Shown piece after piece: positions 1 through 8,075 of a stretch of DNA of 64,000 nucleotides. Within the stretch, counting starts at the first letter, position 1. Each line of letters starts with the position of its first letter. Under the pieces are notes generated by a model. That model was not told the origin of the DNA. It did no database searches and worked only from the letters and a program-made list of their open reading frames with translations. A program made the position numbers and the translations under genes. Origin of the DNA: Thalassovita autumnalis (lineage in GTDB: Bacteria > Pseudomonadota > Alphaproteobacteria > Rhodobacterales > Rhodobacteraceae); assembly GCF_001458255.1 (NCBI RefSeq), contig NZ_CYSB01000024.1, forward strand, positions 1-64,000, in the 5' to 3' direction.

Positions 1-2
1 AC

Positions 3-1175
3 AACGCCGAGGCTATCGCCACGGTCGCGGCCTCGATCCAAGAGTTTGGCTGGCGCCAACCCATCGTCGTGGACGAGGCAATGGTCGTGTTAGCCGGGCA
101 CACCCGTCTTGAAGCGGCCCGCAAGCTCGGTTTCAAAACCGCGCCGGTGCATGTCGCCAAGGGGCTGACGGCATCCCAGGCGCGGGCCTTCCGGATCATG
201 GACAACCGCTCCAGCGAAAACGCGGAGTGGGACAAGGACCTGCTTAACCTTGAGATGGCTGACCTGCTGGAGGCGGAGTTCGACCTTGGCCTGACGGGCT
301 TCACCGACGATGAACTCAACGCACTGATGTCCAGCCTTGAGGACGGCGCCGGTCCCCAAGAGGGTGAGGAAGATGTGCCGGAAACTCCCGAGGATCCGAT
401 CAGCCGCCCCGGCGATCTCTGGATCCTCGGCAACCACCGGCTGCTCTGCGGCGACAGCACCGTCGCCACGGATGTAGAGCGCGTCTTGAACGGGATAACA
501 CCCCTCCTTATGGCGACAGATCCTCCATACGGTGTTGAATATGACCCGAGCTGGCGCAACCAAGCGGGCGCCGCCAAGACTAAGCGCACCGGCAAGGTGC
601 TGAATGATGACCGGGCCGACTGGCGCGAAGCCTGGGGGCTGTTTCCCGGCGACGTCGCCTACGTCTGGCATGGCGCCTTGCATGCAGCCACAGTCGCCGA
701 AAGCCTCGAAGTCGCAGGCTTCAGCATCCGGTCGCAGATCATCTGGGCCAAAGAACGGTTGGTTCTGAGCCGTGGAGATTATCACTGGCAGCATGAACCG
801 GCCTGGTACGCTGTCAAAAAGACCGGCAAAGGCCATTGGGCGGGGGATCGCAAGCAGACAACGCTCTGGCAGATTGCCAACAAGGATCAGGACGAAAAAA
901 CAGTCCACGGGACGCAGAAGCCGGTCGAGTGCATGCGACGGCCTATCCTAAACAACTCGAGCCCCGGGCAGGCGGTCTATGAACCCTTCATGGGATCAGG
1001 AACGACGCTGATCGCAGCCGAGACCACGGGCCGCGTTTGTCTCGGGATCGAGCTGAACCCGGCTTATATCGATGTAGCCGTCCAACGCTGGCAGAAATTC
1101 ACGGGCAAAGAGGCAGTGCTTGAGGGTGGCGAGATGACCTTCGATGCCCTGAAACCTGAGCGCGCGGCTGCATGA
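3..1175 (+). CDS. Phage-type ParB-like nuclease domain / DNA methyltransferase (5' end outside window)
   Basis: The open frame runs in from the left edge, so the true start is not visible; GTG at 69 is internal to the domain. The first ~60 visible residues resemble a ParB-like partition/nuclease N domain (IVVDEAMVVLAGHTRLEAAR). The second half is an amino-methyltransferase of the N4/N6 type, with motif IV DPPYGVEYD and the AdoMet-binding motif PFMGSGTTLIAAE near the C-terminus. The motif order (DPPY before FxGxG) fits a beta-class DNA methylase, typically carried by phages and acting on host or phage DNA. It overlaps the next gene by ATGA. Positions 631-985 are duplicated at 36017-36371, after an IS6 element. 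The sequence specificity cannot be read. Confidence 0.85.
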   Translation, partial: NAEAIATVAASIQEFGWRQPIVVDEAMVVLAGHTRLEAARKLGFKTAPVHVAKGLTASQARAFRIMDNRSSENAEWDKDLLNLEMADLLEAEFDLGLTGFTDDELNALMSSLEDGAGPQEGEEDVPETPEDPISRPGDLWILGNHRLLCGDSTVATDVERVLNGITPLLMATDPPYGVEYDPSWRNQAGAAKTKRTGKVLNDDRADWREAWGLFPGDVAYVWHGALHAATVAESLEVAGFSIRSQIIWAKERLVLSRGDYHWQHEPAWYAVKKTGKGHWAGDRKQTTLWQIANKDQDEKTVHGTQKPVECMRRPILNNSSPGQAVYEPFMGSGTTLIAAETTGRVCLGIELNPAYIDVAVQRWQKFTGKEAVLEGGEMTFDALKPERAAA

Positions 1176-1468
1176 ACCAGTCCCGCCTCATGTCTCTGGT
1201 CGAGGCGATCACCAACGTGATCGTCGGCTATGGCGTCGCGGTTGTGACGCAGATCCTGATCTTTCCGATCTTTGGGCTGCAAACAACGTTGGGACAAAAT
1301 CTTGCTATGGGCGGGATCTTCACGATCGTCAGCCTGTTGCGATCGTTCGCTCTGCGGCGGCTATTTAACCAGCTTGCTGCGCGTCGTGGAGTCGGCGATA
1401 GTTTGCCTTATGTCCAAAACGCAGTCGCAAGATACACCGCTTTTAGATGCCGCCAAGGCGGCCGCTAA
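1172..1468 (+). CDS. Small phage membrane protein, DUF7220-like
   Basis: A 98-residue protein whose start codon overlaps the methylase stop codon (ATGA), implying translational coupling. Two hydrophobic stretches are visible (about residues 12-33 and 42-58), followed by a basic segment LRRLFN. The N-terminal half resembles the small DUF7220 family found beside phage methylases. Beyond residue ~68 the sequence (ARRGVGDSLPYVQ onward) is unlike that family and overlaps the start of the next gene, so the C-terminus may come from a local frameshift. No biochemical function is known to me. Confidence 0.6.
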   Translation: MNQSRLMSLVEAITNVIVGYGVAVVTQILIFPIFGLQTTLGQNLAMGGIFTIVSLLRSFALRRLFNQLAARRGVGDSLPYVQNAVARYTAFRCRQGGR

Positions 1469-1793
1469 TGTAGAGGATACACGCTCTCCTGAGCGGCGTA
1501 TGTTGCCCCATGATCTTGATGTGGCGCTCAAATATCTCTCCGATGGGGAGCTTTCAGCGCTTTCGCGTGCTGTGACGGCTGAGTTGGATCGCCGGAATTC
1601 TTTGATGGCAAAGCCTCTAATGGAGCCCGCACAGCCCAAGCGGAAGCCAGCTCAAAAAGTTGAGGGCTTAACGCAATCCCAGATCAACCTGATCCAAGCT
1701 TCTGTAAAGGCCGGGGTTAAGCCAGCTGTTTTGTCGCGCCAATTTGGGCTCAGCCAAGCGCAAATCCGCGCTGCTTTAAAGGCGGGCGGATAA
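1410..1793 (+). CDS. Small phage protein with helix-turn-helix-like C-terminus
   Basis: A 127-residue protein starting at ATG 1410, overlapping the previous frame. The middle is charged and helical. The C-terminal ~45 residues (LTQSQINLIQASVKAGVKPAVLSRQFGLSQAQIRAALKAGG) read as a helix-turn-helix of the resolvase/Hin type, so a DNA-binding accessory role is plausible. It sits between the methylase and the terminase small subunit, where phages often carry small regulators. I do not recognise a named family. Confidence 0.5.
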   Translation: MSKTQSQDTPLLDAAKAAANVEDTRSPERRMLPHDLDVALKYLSDGELSALSRAVTAELDRRNSLMAKPLMEPAQPKRKPAQKVEGLTQSQINLIQASVKAGVKPAVLSRQFGLSQAQIRAALKAGG

Positions 1794-1797
1794 AAAA

Positions 1798-1857
1798 GGG
1801 CCAGCACATGGCTGGCCCAGTTGTGAGGCACATGACGCCGAGCAGAGAGGCGTCATG
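1798..1857. repeat. Two consecutive perfect hairpins upstream of the terminase genes
   Basis: The first hairpin (1798-1818) has an 8-bp stem GGGCCAGC/GCTGGCCC with a 5-nt loop. It follows an A-run (1792-1797), so read on the minus strand it is a hairpin followed by U residues, like an intrinsic terminator. The second hairpin (1831-1857) has a 9-bp stem CATGACGCC/GGCGTCATG with a 9-nt loop. They fill the gap between the small HTH gene and the terminase small subunit and may insulate the packaging genes. The rest of 1858-2013 shows no gene I can support. Confidence 0.6.
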
Positions 1858-2013
1858 GAGCGAGGGTTCATACAGGCGAATCCTCGTGAATAAGCTTTGA
1901 TGTTTGGCTTTCCGGGGGCAAGGCGTGGGGTTGACGTCCGCGTCAAGAGTCACCGCAATGACACATGTTTTTCCTCTGGGTGTCATCGTGTTGAGGGGAG
2001 GGGGGAGCGCACT

Positions 2014-2610
2014 ATGTCAAACGCCACCCAACCCATCAGCGTCATCTCGCGACTCCTCGATCTCTCGGAACGGCGGGTGCAGCAACTGAGCCGCGAGGGT
2101 GTGATCCCAAAGGCCGAGCGTGGGCAGTATGACCTGATCGGCTCTGTGCGCGGCTATGTCCGCTATCTGCGCGACCAGGCCGTCAAGGCGCAGGCCGGTG
2201 CGCCAGACTATGCCGCCGAACGTGCCCGGTTCATCCGAGCGCGGGCGAACCTCGCTGAAATGGAAGCCGAGGAAAAGCGCCACTCGCTGATCGCAGCGGA
2301 CCAGATTGAGGCAGCCTGGATCGCCGTGCTTGCGCTTCTGAGAACCCGCCTGTTGGCGCTGCCGGATCGGCTGGCGCCACAGGCCTTTGACCAACCCACC
2401 GTCGGAGATACCCGGACCCTGATCCGCACTGCGATCCGCGAGGTGCTCGATGATCTCGCGCAGCCAGACATTGAACTTGAAGCCGACATTGATCTTGAAG
2501 GGGTCGCCAATCCTGAAACGGACAGTGGCGAAGGCACTGGCAGTTCTGAAGCCGCCGCCGGACCTGACGATCAGCGATTGGGCAGACCAGAACCGCCGTC
2601 TGAGCTCTGA
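2014..2610 (+). CDS. Phage terminase small subunit, Nu1-like
   Basis: This 198-residue protein should bind the phage packaging site and load the large terminase. The N-terminal ~50 residues form a winged-helix/excisionase-type fold (ISRLLDLSERRVQQLSREGVI), as in Nu1 of lambda-like phages. It is followed by a coiled-coil segment (AERARFIRARANLAEMEAEEKR) and an acidic, disordered tail. ATG 2014 is chosen because a GGGGAGGGGGG purine tract lies just upstream. Its 3' end overlaps the large-subunit gene by up to 161 bp if that gene starts at ATG 2450, or by 86 bp if it starts at GTG 2525. Confidence 0.85.
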   Translation: MSNATQPISVISRLLDLSERRVQQLSREGVIPKAERGQYDLIGSVRGYVRYLRDQAVKAQAGAPDYAAERARFIRARANLAEMEAEEKRHSLIAADQIEAAWIAVLALLRTRLLALPDRLAPQAFDQPTVGDTRTLIRTAIREVLDDLAQPDIELEADIDLEGVANPETDSGEGTGSSEAAAGPDDQRLGRPEPPSEL

Positions 2611-3034
2611 GGCCAGCGCCGAGCCGGGCCAGTGGCGCACGAGCCGCGCGGAATACCAGCGTGGGATCATGGAAGCGGTCTCTGATGCCGCCACCGAAAC
2701 CGTCGTGATCATGTCCAGTTCACAGGTGGGCAAGGCGCTGGCGCTCGATACGCCGCTAGCGACGCCTACCGGCTGGACCACGATGGCCGACGTACAGGTG
2801 GGCGACATCCTTTTTGACGAAACTGGCGCGCCGTGCCGCGTCACGGGCGCCACGGATGTGATGCTCAATCGGCGCTGCTACCGCGTGCGGTTTTCAGACG
2901 GCAGTTCGATCATCGCCGATGCCGATCACCTCTGGGCGGTTGACAGCGACACACCAGTGCGCGCGCAGGACGCGATGAGGGACCTGTTCCATGACGATCC
3001 ACCGGGCGGTCCTGACGACGAAGGAGATTGCTGA
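2450..3034 (+). CDS. Large terminase (GpA type) N-terminus plus N-terminal half of an intein
   Basis: Residues 1-95 are the N-extein of a GpA-type large terminase: a conserved DLTISDWADQNRRLSSEASAEPG segment, then SSSQVGK, the first half of the Walker A motif. From Ala96 the sequence becomes an intein (ALALDTPLATPTGW is block A; ADADHLW is block B). The frame stops at 3034, 99 residues into the intein. The rest of intein and terminase is in another frame that begins with its own ATG at 2991. Alternative start GTG 2525 would shorten the N-terminus by 25 residues. This is either a one-base frameshift or a natural split gene. Confidence 0.8.
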   Translation: MISRSQTLNLKPTLILKGSPILKRTVAKALAVLKPPPDLTISDWADQNRRLSSEASAEPGQWRTSRAEYQRGIMEAVSDAATETVVIMSSSQVGKALALDTPLATPTGWTTMADVQVGDILFDETGAPCRVTGATDVMLNRRCYRVRFSDGSSIIADADHLWAVDSDTPVRAQDAMRDLFHDDPPGGPDDEGDC

Positions 3035-3968
3035 AACCGCGCATTACTACGGCGCGAAAAAGCGGAACCGATATGCCATCCCTGTGGCCGGTGCGCTGCA
3101 GCTGCCCGAACAGGCCTTACCGATTCCACCCTATGCCCTTGGTGTCTGGCTTGGGGACGGCCACAGCTACGGCTCGCAGATCACCTGTCATCGTGATGAT
3201 CTGGAAATCGCCGACCATCTGCACGCATGCGGCATGGAGGTTGAGGTGACGTCGAAGGACAGGCGGTTTCCGCACATCCTGACACTGAAGCCGACGTTGC
3301 CTTGGCCAGCGCATATCTGCCGCCGCGGGCATGACATGAATGTGCTGGGTCGCCACGGAAATGGAAAGTGCGCGGAATGTGGGCGGCAGTTCTCGATGCA
3401 ATGGAAGCACGGTTCTGCGGTTGATCCTGTTCTAGAGGAGGGCAAGCCGTTCAGCCTGCGCTTGCGGGAGATGGGGCTGGCGAAGGATCGGAAGACGCCA
3501 GAAACCGGCAAACACATACCGCCCGCCTACCTGCGCGCGTCGATAGATCAGCGCATGGCCCTTCTGCAAGGGCTGATGGATACCGACGGCTACATCGCGG
3601 AATGCGGCCGCTGCGAGTTCATCACCATTCACCGACGCCTGGCGGATGGCTTTGGCGAATTGTTGGCCTCCTTGGGCATCAAGTTTACTGCCGTCGACAA
3701 ACAGCCGACGGTGGTGGTTGACGGCGAACGACGTCTTGGAAACCCTGCGACGCGGTTCTCCTTCATGATCTATGACGACACGCAGGTGTTCCGACTGTCT
3801 AGGAAGCGGGCGCGCCAGGTCTCCCGTGAGGGACGGCGGACAACGGAAACCGAGCGGCGCCGTATTGTCGCTGTCGAGCCGGTTGAGAGCGTGCCTGTGC
3901 GCTGCATTCAGGTCGATAGCCCAAACCGGCTCTATCTGGCGGGGCGGACCATGATCCCGACGCATAAT
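2735..3968 (+). other. Intein with LAGLIDADG endonuclease in the terminase Walker A motif, class 3 signature
   Basis: The element lies between Lys (SSSQVGK) and Thr (TEMVNN), exactly inside the P-loop. It is 1234 nt long, i.e. 411 codons plus one base, which shows the frame break. The first residue is Ala, not Cys or Ser. Block B ends HLW, block F carries Cys (VRCIQVD), and block G is PTHN followed by Thr. Trp, Cys and Thr at those block positions are the WCT triplet that defines class 3 inteins, in which the block F Cys is the first nucleophile. A two-motif homing endonuclease is present (LGVWLGDG and LLQGLMDTDGYI), with a Cys/His cluster between them. Confidence 0.85.
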
Positions 3969-5657
3969 ACGGAGATGGTCAACAACGCCGTCGGCTACCA
4001 CATCGATCAGGACCCGGCACCGATCATGGTGGTGATGCCGACCGAGCGCGACGCGGAAACCTGGTCGAAGGACCGCTTCTCACCGATGGCGCGGGATACG
4101 CCGTGTTTGCAGGATAAGATCGCTAATCCGAAGTCGCGAGACGGCAACAACAAGATCCTGCACAAGCGGTTCCCGGGCGGGCATCTGACCATCGTGGGCG
4201 CAAATGCGCCCTCTGGCCTTGCGAGCCGGCCGATCCGCTTGCTGCTGTGCGATGAGGTCGATCGCTATCCGTTCAGCGCAGGGGCTGAGGGGGACCCGGT
4301 CAACCTCGCGAAAAAGCGGACAGTGACGTTTTGGAACCGCAAGATCGTGCTGGTGTCCACGCCGACGAACAAGGGCGCGAGCCGGATCGAGGCGGCATTC
4401 GAGGAGAGCGACCAGAGGCGGTTCTGGGTGCCATGCCCGGCCTGTGGCCACGACCAAATCCTGACCTGGGGACAGGTCAAATGGGACAAGGACGAGAATG
4501 GCGGCCATCGTCCAGAAACCGCGCGCTACCATTGCGCCGAGTGCGATGCCGCGTGGAAGGATGAGACCCGCTGGGCAGCCATCTCGAAGGGCCGCTGGAT
4601 CGCAGACGCGCCATTCAATGGGACTGCAGGCTTCCATCTGAACGAGATCTATTCGCCCTGGGTGCGGCTTGAAGCCATGGCCAAGGCGTTTCTCTCGGCG
4701 CGCGCGGGCGGCGACGAGACCATGAAGACCTTCGTCAACACCTCGCTCGGCGAGACCTGGATGGAAAGTGGCGAGGCGCCGGACTGGCAGCGACTGCAGG
4801 GTCTGAAGGAAGATTGGCGCGCGGGCATGGTGCCGGCGGGCGGGTTGTTCCTGACCGCTGGGGTCGACGTGCAGAAAGACCGGATTGAGATCGATGTCTG
4901 GGCATGGGGCAGGGGCCTGCAAAGCTGGCTCATCGATCACATCGTGATTGAGGGTGGCCCGGGGGATCCGGCGTGCTGGCAGCAACTCTCTGATCTGCTT
5001 GGCCGGACATGGCAGCATGAGTGTGGTATCTCGATGACCCTCGCCAAACTGGCGATCGATACGGGCTATGAGACCAGCGCTGTCTATGCTTGGGCGCGGC
5101 AGGTGGGGTTTGGACAGGTGGCGCCGATCAAAGGCCTTGAGGGCTTTAATCGGGCAAGCCCAGTGACAGGGCCGACGTTTGTCGACGCGACGATCGCGGG
5201 CAAGCGTCTGCGAAGAGGGGCACGTCTGTGGACGATCGCGACCTCGACCTTCAAGGCCGAGACCTATCGCTTCCTGCGGCTCGATCCGCCGGAGGTCAGC
5301 AGCCCGGCGGCGGAGGAGAGGTTTCCTCCCGGCTTTCTCCATCTACCGGGCTGGGTCGACGCCGAATGGCTCAAGCAGTTGACGGCCGAGCAACTGGTCA
5401 CGATCAAGAACAAGCGCGGCTTTGCGAAGCTCGAATGGCAGAAGCTGCGGGAACGCAACGAAGCCCTCGACTGTCGGGTTTATGCCCGAGCTGCGGCTTG
5501 GATTCTCGGGGCTGACCGCTGGTCTGATGCGCGGTGGGAGGAATTGGCCGAACAGTTCGCTGTCGCTGAGGCAAAGGGCAGGGCCGTTACCAAAGCACAG
5601 AATCCGACGCGCAAAGCAAAGGTCCGCTACGTCGCGCGGTCAACATACATGGGCTAA
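2991..5657 (+). CDS. C-terminal half of intein (with homing endonuclease) plus large terminase ATPase-nuclease
   Basis: This 888-residue frame starts at ATG 2991, nine bases after a GAGGG sequence, and its frame cannot extend further left than 2979 because of a TGA at 2976. Residues 1-326 are the endonuclease and C-terminal splicing part of the intein, ending THN. Residues 327-888 are the terminase C-extein: Walker B LLLCDEVDRYP, a zinc-ribbon-like CPACGHDQ...HCAEC, and nuclease-like acidic residues in GVDVQKDRIEID, LAIDTGYET and EALDCRVYA. Joined to the upstream half, the spliced terminase would be about 657 residues, a normal GpA length. Without splicing the Walker A motif is destroyed. Confidence 0.8.
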   Translation: MTIHRAVLTTKEIAETAHYYGAKKRNRYAIPVAGALQLPEQALPIPPYALGVWLGDGHSYGSQITCHRDDLEIADHLHACGMEVEVTSKDRRFPHILTLKPTLPWPAHICRRGHDMNVLGRHGNGKCAECGRQFSMQWKHGSAVDPVLEEGKPFSLRLREMGLAKDRKTPETGKHIPPAYLRASIDQRMALLQGLMDTDGYIAECGRCEFITIHRRLADGFGELLASLGIKFTAVDKQPTVVVDGERRLGNPATRFSFMIYDDTQVFRLSRKRARQVSREGRRTTETERRRIVAVEPVESVPVRCIQVDSPNRLYLAGRTMIPTHNTEMVNNAVGYHIDQDPAPIMVVMPTERDAETWSKDRFSPMARDTPCLQDKIANPKSRDGNNKILHKRFPGGHLTIVGANAPSGLASRPIRLLLCDEVDRYPFSAGAEGDPVNLAKKRTVTFWNRKIVLVSTPTNKGASRIEAAFEESDQRRFWVPCPACGHDQILTWGQVKWDKDENGGHRPETARYHCAECDAAWKDETRWAAISKGRWIADAPFNGTAGFHLNEIYSPWVRLEAMAKAFLSARAGGDETMKTFVNTSLGETWMESGEAPDWQRLQGLKEDWRAGMVPAGGLFLTAGVDVQKDRIEIDVWAWGRGLQSWLIDHIVIEGGPGDPACWQQLSDLLGRTWQHECGISMTLAKLAIDTGYETSAVYAWARQVGFGQVAPIKGLEGFNRASPVTGPTFVDATIAGKRLRRGARLWTIATSTFKAETYRFLRLDPPEVSSPAAEERFPPGFLHLPGWVDAEWLKQLTAEQLVTIKNKRGFAKLEWQKLRERNEALDCRVYARAAAWILGADRWSDARWEELAEQFAVAEAKGRAVTKAQNPTRKAKVRYVARSTYMG

Positions 5658-5682
5658 GAAAGAAATGGGTTTATTGGTGGCA

Positions 5683-6576
5683 TCACTGCAGGCAGCATTT
5701 TTTGAACTTTTTGCCGCTATCACAGGGACAAGGGTCATTACGACCGACTTTATCTGCGGCGTTCACAAAAGCCTCGGTCCATGGCGAAACCCGCAATAGA
5801 TTATCGGCTTTGCGCCGATTTTGTTCTGCGAGGTATTCTGCGGAATAACTGTGCCATTTCGAAAGTTCGTCGATCGCATCTGAGATCAGAGCTTTCTGGT
5901 AACGCTGGCCCACTAGCGTGCCATTGGCAGCTAGCGTGGCTTCGTAATCCTCAAGAAAATGCTCGACGTTGCAGTATTCTTTTGGGATCAAACCTTGGTC
6001 GAACACATCGCGTACAGGTTGCGACATGTTAGGGATGCCGAGAGCAGCAATGGCTTCCATCCAACCGGTGAGCACATCAGTCTGTGCCTTGGGGCAGCGT
6101 TGACGAAACGTCCGGAAGTAATCCTCAATGCCCGCGCGTTGTTCGGAGTGCTGTTGCGCAATCAAGACTAGGGCATCGAGGAGAGAACTTCTGGAAAAGT
6201 CATCAGCTTTATCGTCTTCGACTGCCTCAAAGATTGGCTGCAAGTCACCATCGAATGTGCCTGCGATGACGCGAAAGCTGGTCTCGGTCACTGCATCTCC
6301 GAGGAGGTGCTCGAGAGCGTGGGTGGGGCGTCGGAGCAGTTGTAGCAATGGCCGATAGGCGCTCGGTTCACGCCATTCACCAAGCAAGTGGAAGATGGGA
6401 ATGAGCGCCATCACGTCATCAGCCTGCATATCGCGAATGCGTTGCCGCGTGAGACGGTCGATGAGATTGATGAAAACAGGCGCCATATCATCACGCTTGT
6501 CGCTGGCCTCGGCCATTGCGGCTTTGGGGAAAATGTCGTCGCGCGCAAGATCGCGCATGATCTCATCTGGGGTCAT
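5683..6576 (-). CDS. DUF1186 / SEC-C motif protein
   Basis: A 297-residue protein on the strand opposite the phage genes, convergent with the terminase. Most of it is helical and repeat-like (LGEWREPSAYRPLLQLLRRP and similar), matching DUF1186. It ends in a SEC-C zinc motif, GRNDPCPCDSGKKFKKCC, as on the C-terminus of SecA. SEC-C modules bind zinc and often mediate contact with the ribosome or other proteins; the function of DUF1186 proteins is not established. Its position inside a packaging module, with its own orientation, suggests a cargo (moron) gene. Confidence 0.8.
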   Translation of the reverse strand: MTPDEIMRDLARDDIFPKAAMAEASDKRDDMAPVFINLIDRLTRQRIRDMQADDVMALIPIFHLLGEWREPSAYRPLLQLLRRPTHALEHLLGDAVTETSFRVIAGTFDGDLQPIFEAVEDDKADDFSRSSLLDALVLIAQQHSEQRAGIEDYFRTFRQRCPKAQTDVLTGWMEAIAALGIPNMSQPVRDVFDQGLIPKEYCNVEHFLEDYEATLAANGTLVGQRYQKALISDAIDELSKWHSYSAEYLAEQNRRKADNLLRVSPWTEAFVNAADKVGRNDPCPCDSGKKFKKCCLQ

Positions 6577-6640
6577 GGTGTCGGCTGAACTCTCAATTGT
6601 TGCGCCTATTGAAGCAATTTAATGAGGGAGGTCAATTCGG

Positions 6641-6856
6641 ATGCCGACAATTACCGATCTTCGTCTACGCCGCGAGGTACTTTCAACGCAGCGCGCCTCT
6701 GGTGTGGCGCGAGTGAGCTACGACGGTAAGAAGGTCGACTATCGCTCTGTCGCCGAGATCGACCGGGCCATCGAAGCGCTGGATCGTGAGATTGCCTTGG
6801 CAGAGGGGCGGCGGATCGTGCGCCATGTCCGCGTGACAGCGACCAAAGGCCTCTGA
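6641..6856 (+). CDS. Phage head-tail joining protein, gpW-like
   Basis: A 71-residue protein with a strong GGGAGG ribosome binding site before ATG 6641. The sequence VSYDGKKVDYRSVAEIDRAIEALDREI is typical of the gpW family, the small lambda protein placed between the terminase and the portal that stabilises filled heads. Order and size agree with this. It is followed within 5 bp by the portal gene. Confidence 0.8.
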   Translation: MPTITDLRLRREVLSTQRASGVARVSYDGKKVDYRSVAEIDRAIEALDREIALAEGRRIVRHVRVTATKGL

Positions 6857-6861
6857 GCGAA

Positions 6862-7914
6862 ATGGCAATTTTTGACCTGTTCCGCCGCCCCAAGCCGGGC
6901 GACCCTGAAGCCATGCGCGCGCGGCTTGAAGGGGCGATGGCCAAGCGCCGGCTGCGCGGTTGGAACCCGCCGCTGGAAAACATCAACGCGTTGGTCGCCT
7001 CCGGCGGCCCCCGCCTCTTGGCCCGCTCGCGGGAACTGGTGGTGACCAATGGCTATGCGGCGAACGCCTGTGAAGCCTTCGCGGCCAATCTCGTCGGAGA
7101 CGGCATCAAACCGTCTTCGTTGATTGGTGATGCCGATCTTCGTGATCAGGTGCAAAAGCTCTGGCTCGCCTGGACCGACGAGGCGGATGCCGATGGGCTG
7201 ACCGACTTCTACGGCCTGCAAGCCATGATCGCGCGCGAGATGTTTGTCGCAGGCGAGTGCTTCGTGCGCTTGCGCCCGCGTCGCGCGGAGGACGGTCTGC
7301 TGGTTCCACTGCAATTGCAACTTCTCCAATCCGAGATGTTGCCCTTCGAGAAAACCGAGACGGACCCAAACGGGAACCGCATTCGCTGCGGGATCGAGTT
7401 TGACCTGATCGGACGCCGGGTGGCCTATCACTTTCGCAGGCGGCATCCCGGCGATAGCACGGACCAACGCGTGGCAGTACCCGAGACGGTCCGCGTGCCG
7501 GCCGAGGAGGTGCTGCACATCTACCGCCCCATTGATGCGGGGCAAATCCGGGGTCTGCCGCATGTGGCGCCTGCCATGGTGCGGCTGTTCCTTCTCGACC
7601 AATACGACGACGCAGAACTCGACCGGAAGAAAACCGCGGCGATGTTCGCAGGCTTCATCACCAAGACAGCGCCAGAAGACCCAATGATGGGGGAGGGGGA
7701 GGCGGACCTTGATGGCGCGGCGCTGGCAGCTGCCGTCGAACAAGATCTTGACGTCAAATCCGGATTTGATCTGGTGCGTTTCAATGCCGGAGTTTCGGCG
7801 CCACCTCAGGGAAGGAACCAATCCGATTCCGCTGAAGGCGTACAAAGAAATCGAGGAGGCGAAACGAAATGGGCACCTTTATTGATTCTGGGCCCAATAT
7901 CCGATCGCGCTTAG
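6862..7914 (+). pseudogene. Truncated lambda-family portal protein
   Basis: The first ~300 codons encode the N-terminal part of a lambda-type portal protein (residues NGYAANACEAFAANLVGDGIKP, MIARDM-like MIAREMFVAGE, EVLHIYRPIDAGQIRGLPH, YDDAELDRKKTAAMFAGF). Portals of this family run to about 500 residues. Here the similarity ends near 7740-7760, and the last ~50 residues (GFDLVRFNAGVSAPPQGRN onward) look foreign. The remaining head, tail and protease genes of a phage are absent. The break lies just upstream of an IS3-type terminal repeat, so the prophage was probably cut by insertion or IS-mediated deletion. Confidence 0.75.
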
Positions 7915-8027
7915 CAGAACGGACGAATCAGTTTGGGATCCGTAACCAAAAGATATCTGCGAGTTCCATTCGGTCTACTCAGGACTCTCTTATTTCGACC
8001 AATCCTCCGTTTTCTAACTATAGGGCC
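7760..8027. other. Junction DNA between broken portal gene and copper island
   Basis: No complete gene is supported. A short plus-strand frame (7794-7892) reads MPEFRRHLREGTNPIPLKAY and ends at a TGA; it could be the C-terminus of an unknown gene. Minus-strand sequence next to the 8051 repeat contains CGGAGGA followed by sequence resembling the leader of an IS3 orfA, but the orfA start is not intact. I read this as a deletion scar of the left-hand IS copy. Confidence 0.4.
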
Positions 8028-8051
8028 GGACCACTCAAGTGGGGCGGATCA
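8028..8051 (-). repeat. Left 24-bp IS3-type terminal repeat
   Basis: This 24-bp sequence is the exact reverse complement of 34875-34898, which lies just beyond the stop codon of an IS3-family orfB. The outer end (TGATCCGCCCC read on the minus strand) faces the copper genes. The pair therefore brackets 8052-34874 in the arrangement expected of two IS copies in inverted orientation. The sequence inside the repeat differs from the right-hand copy, suggesting the other end of the same kind of IS. Confidence 0.75.
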
Positions 8052-8075
8052 CGATGTAGTGCGTGAATGTTTTCA

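Noticed and set aside
4080-5342. Long minus-strand frame (420 codons) across the terminase
   Set aside because: It mirrors the terminase coding frame in GC-rich DNA, has an Arg/Pro-rich product and no ribosome site.
1-7914. Gene transfer agent (GTA) cluster of Rhodobacterales
   Set aside because: A Nu1/GpA terminase pair, gpW and a lambda-type portal indicate a lambdoid prophage; GTA terminase and portal are of another type.
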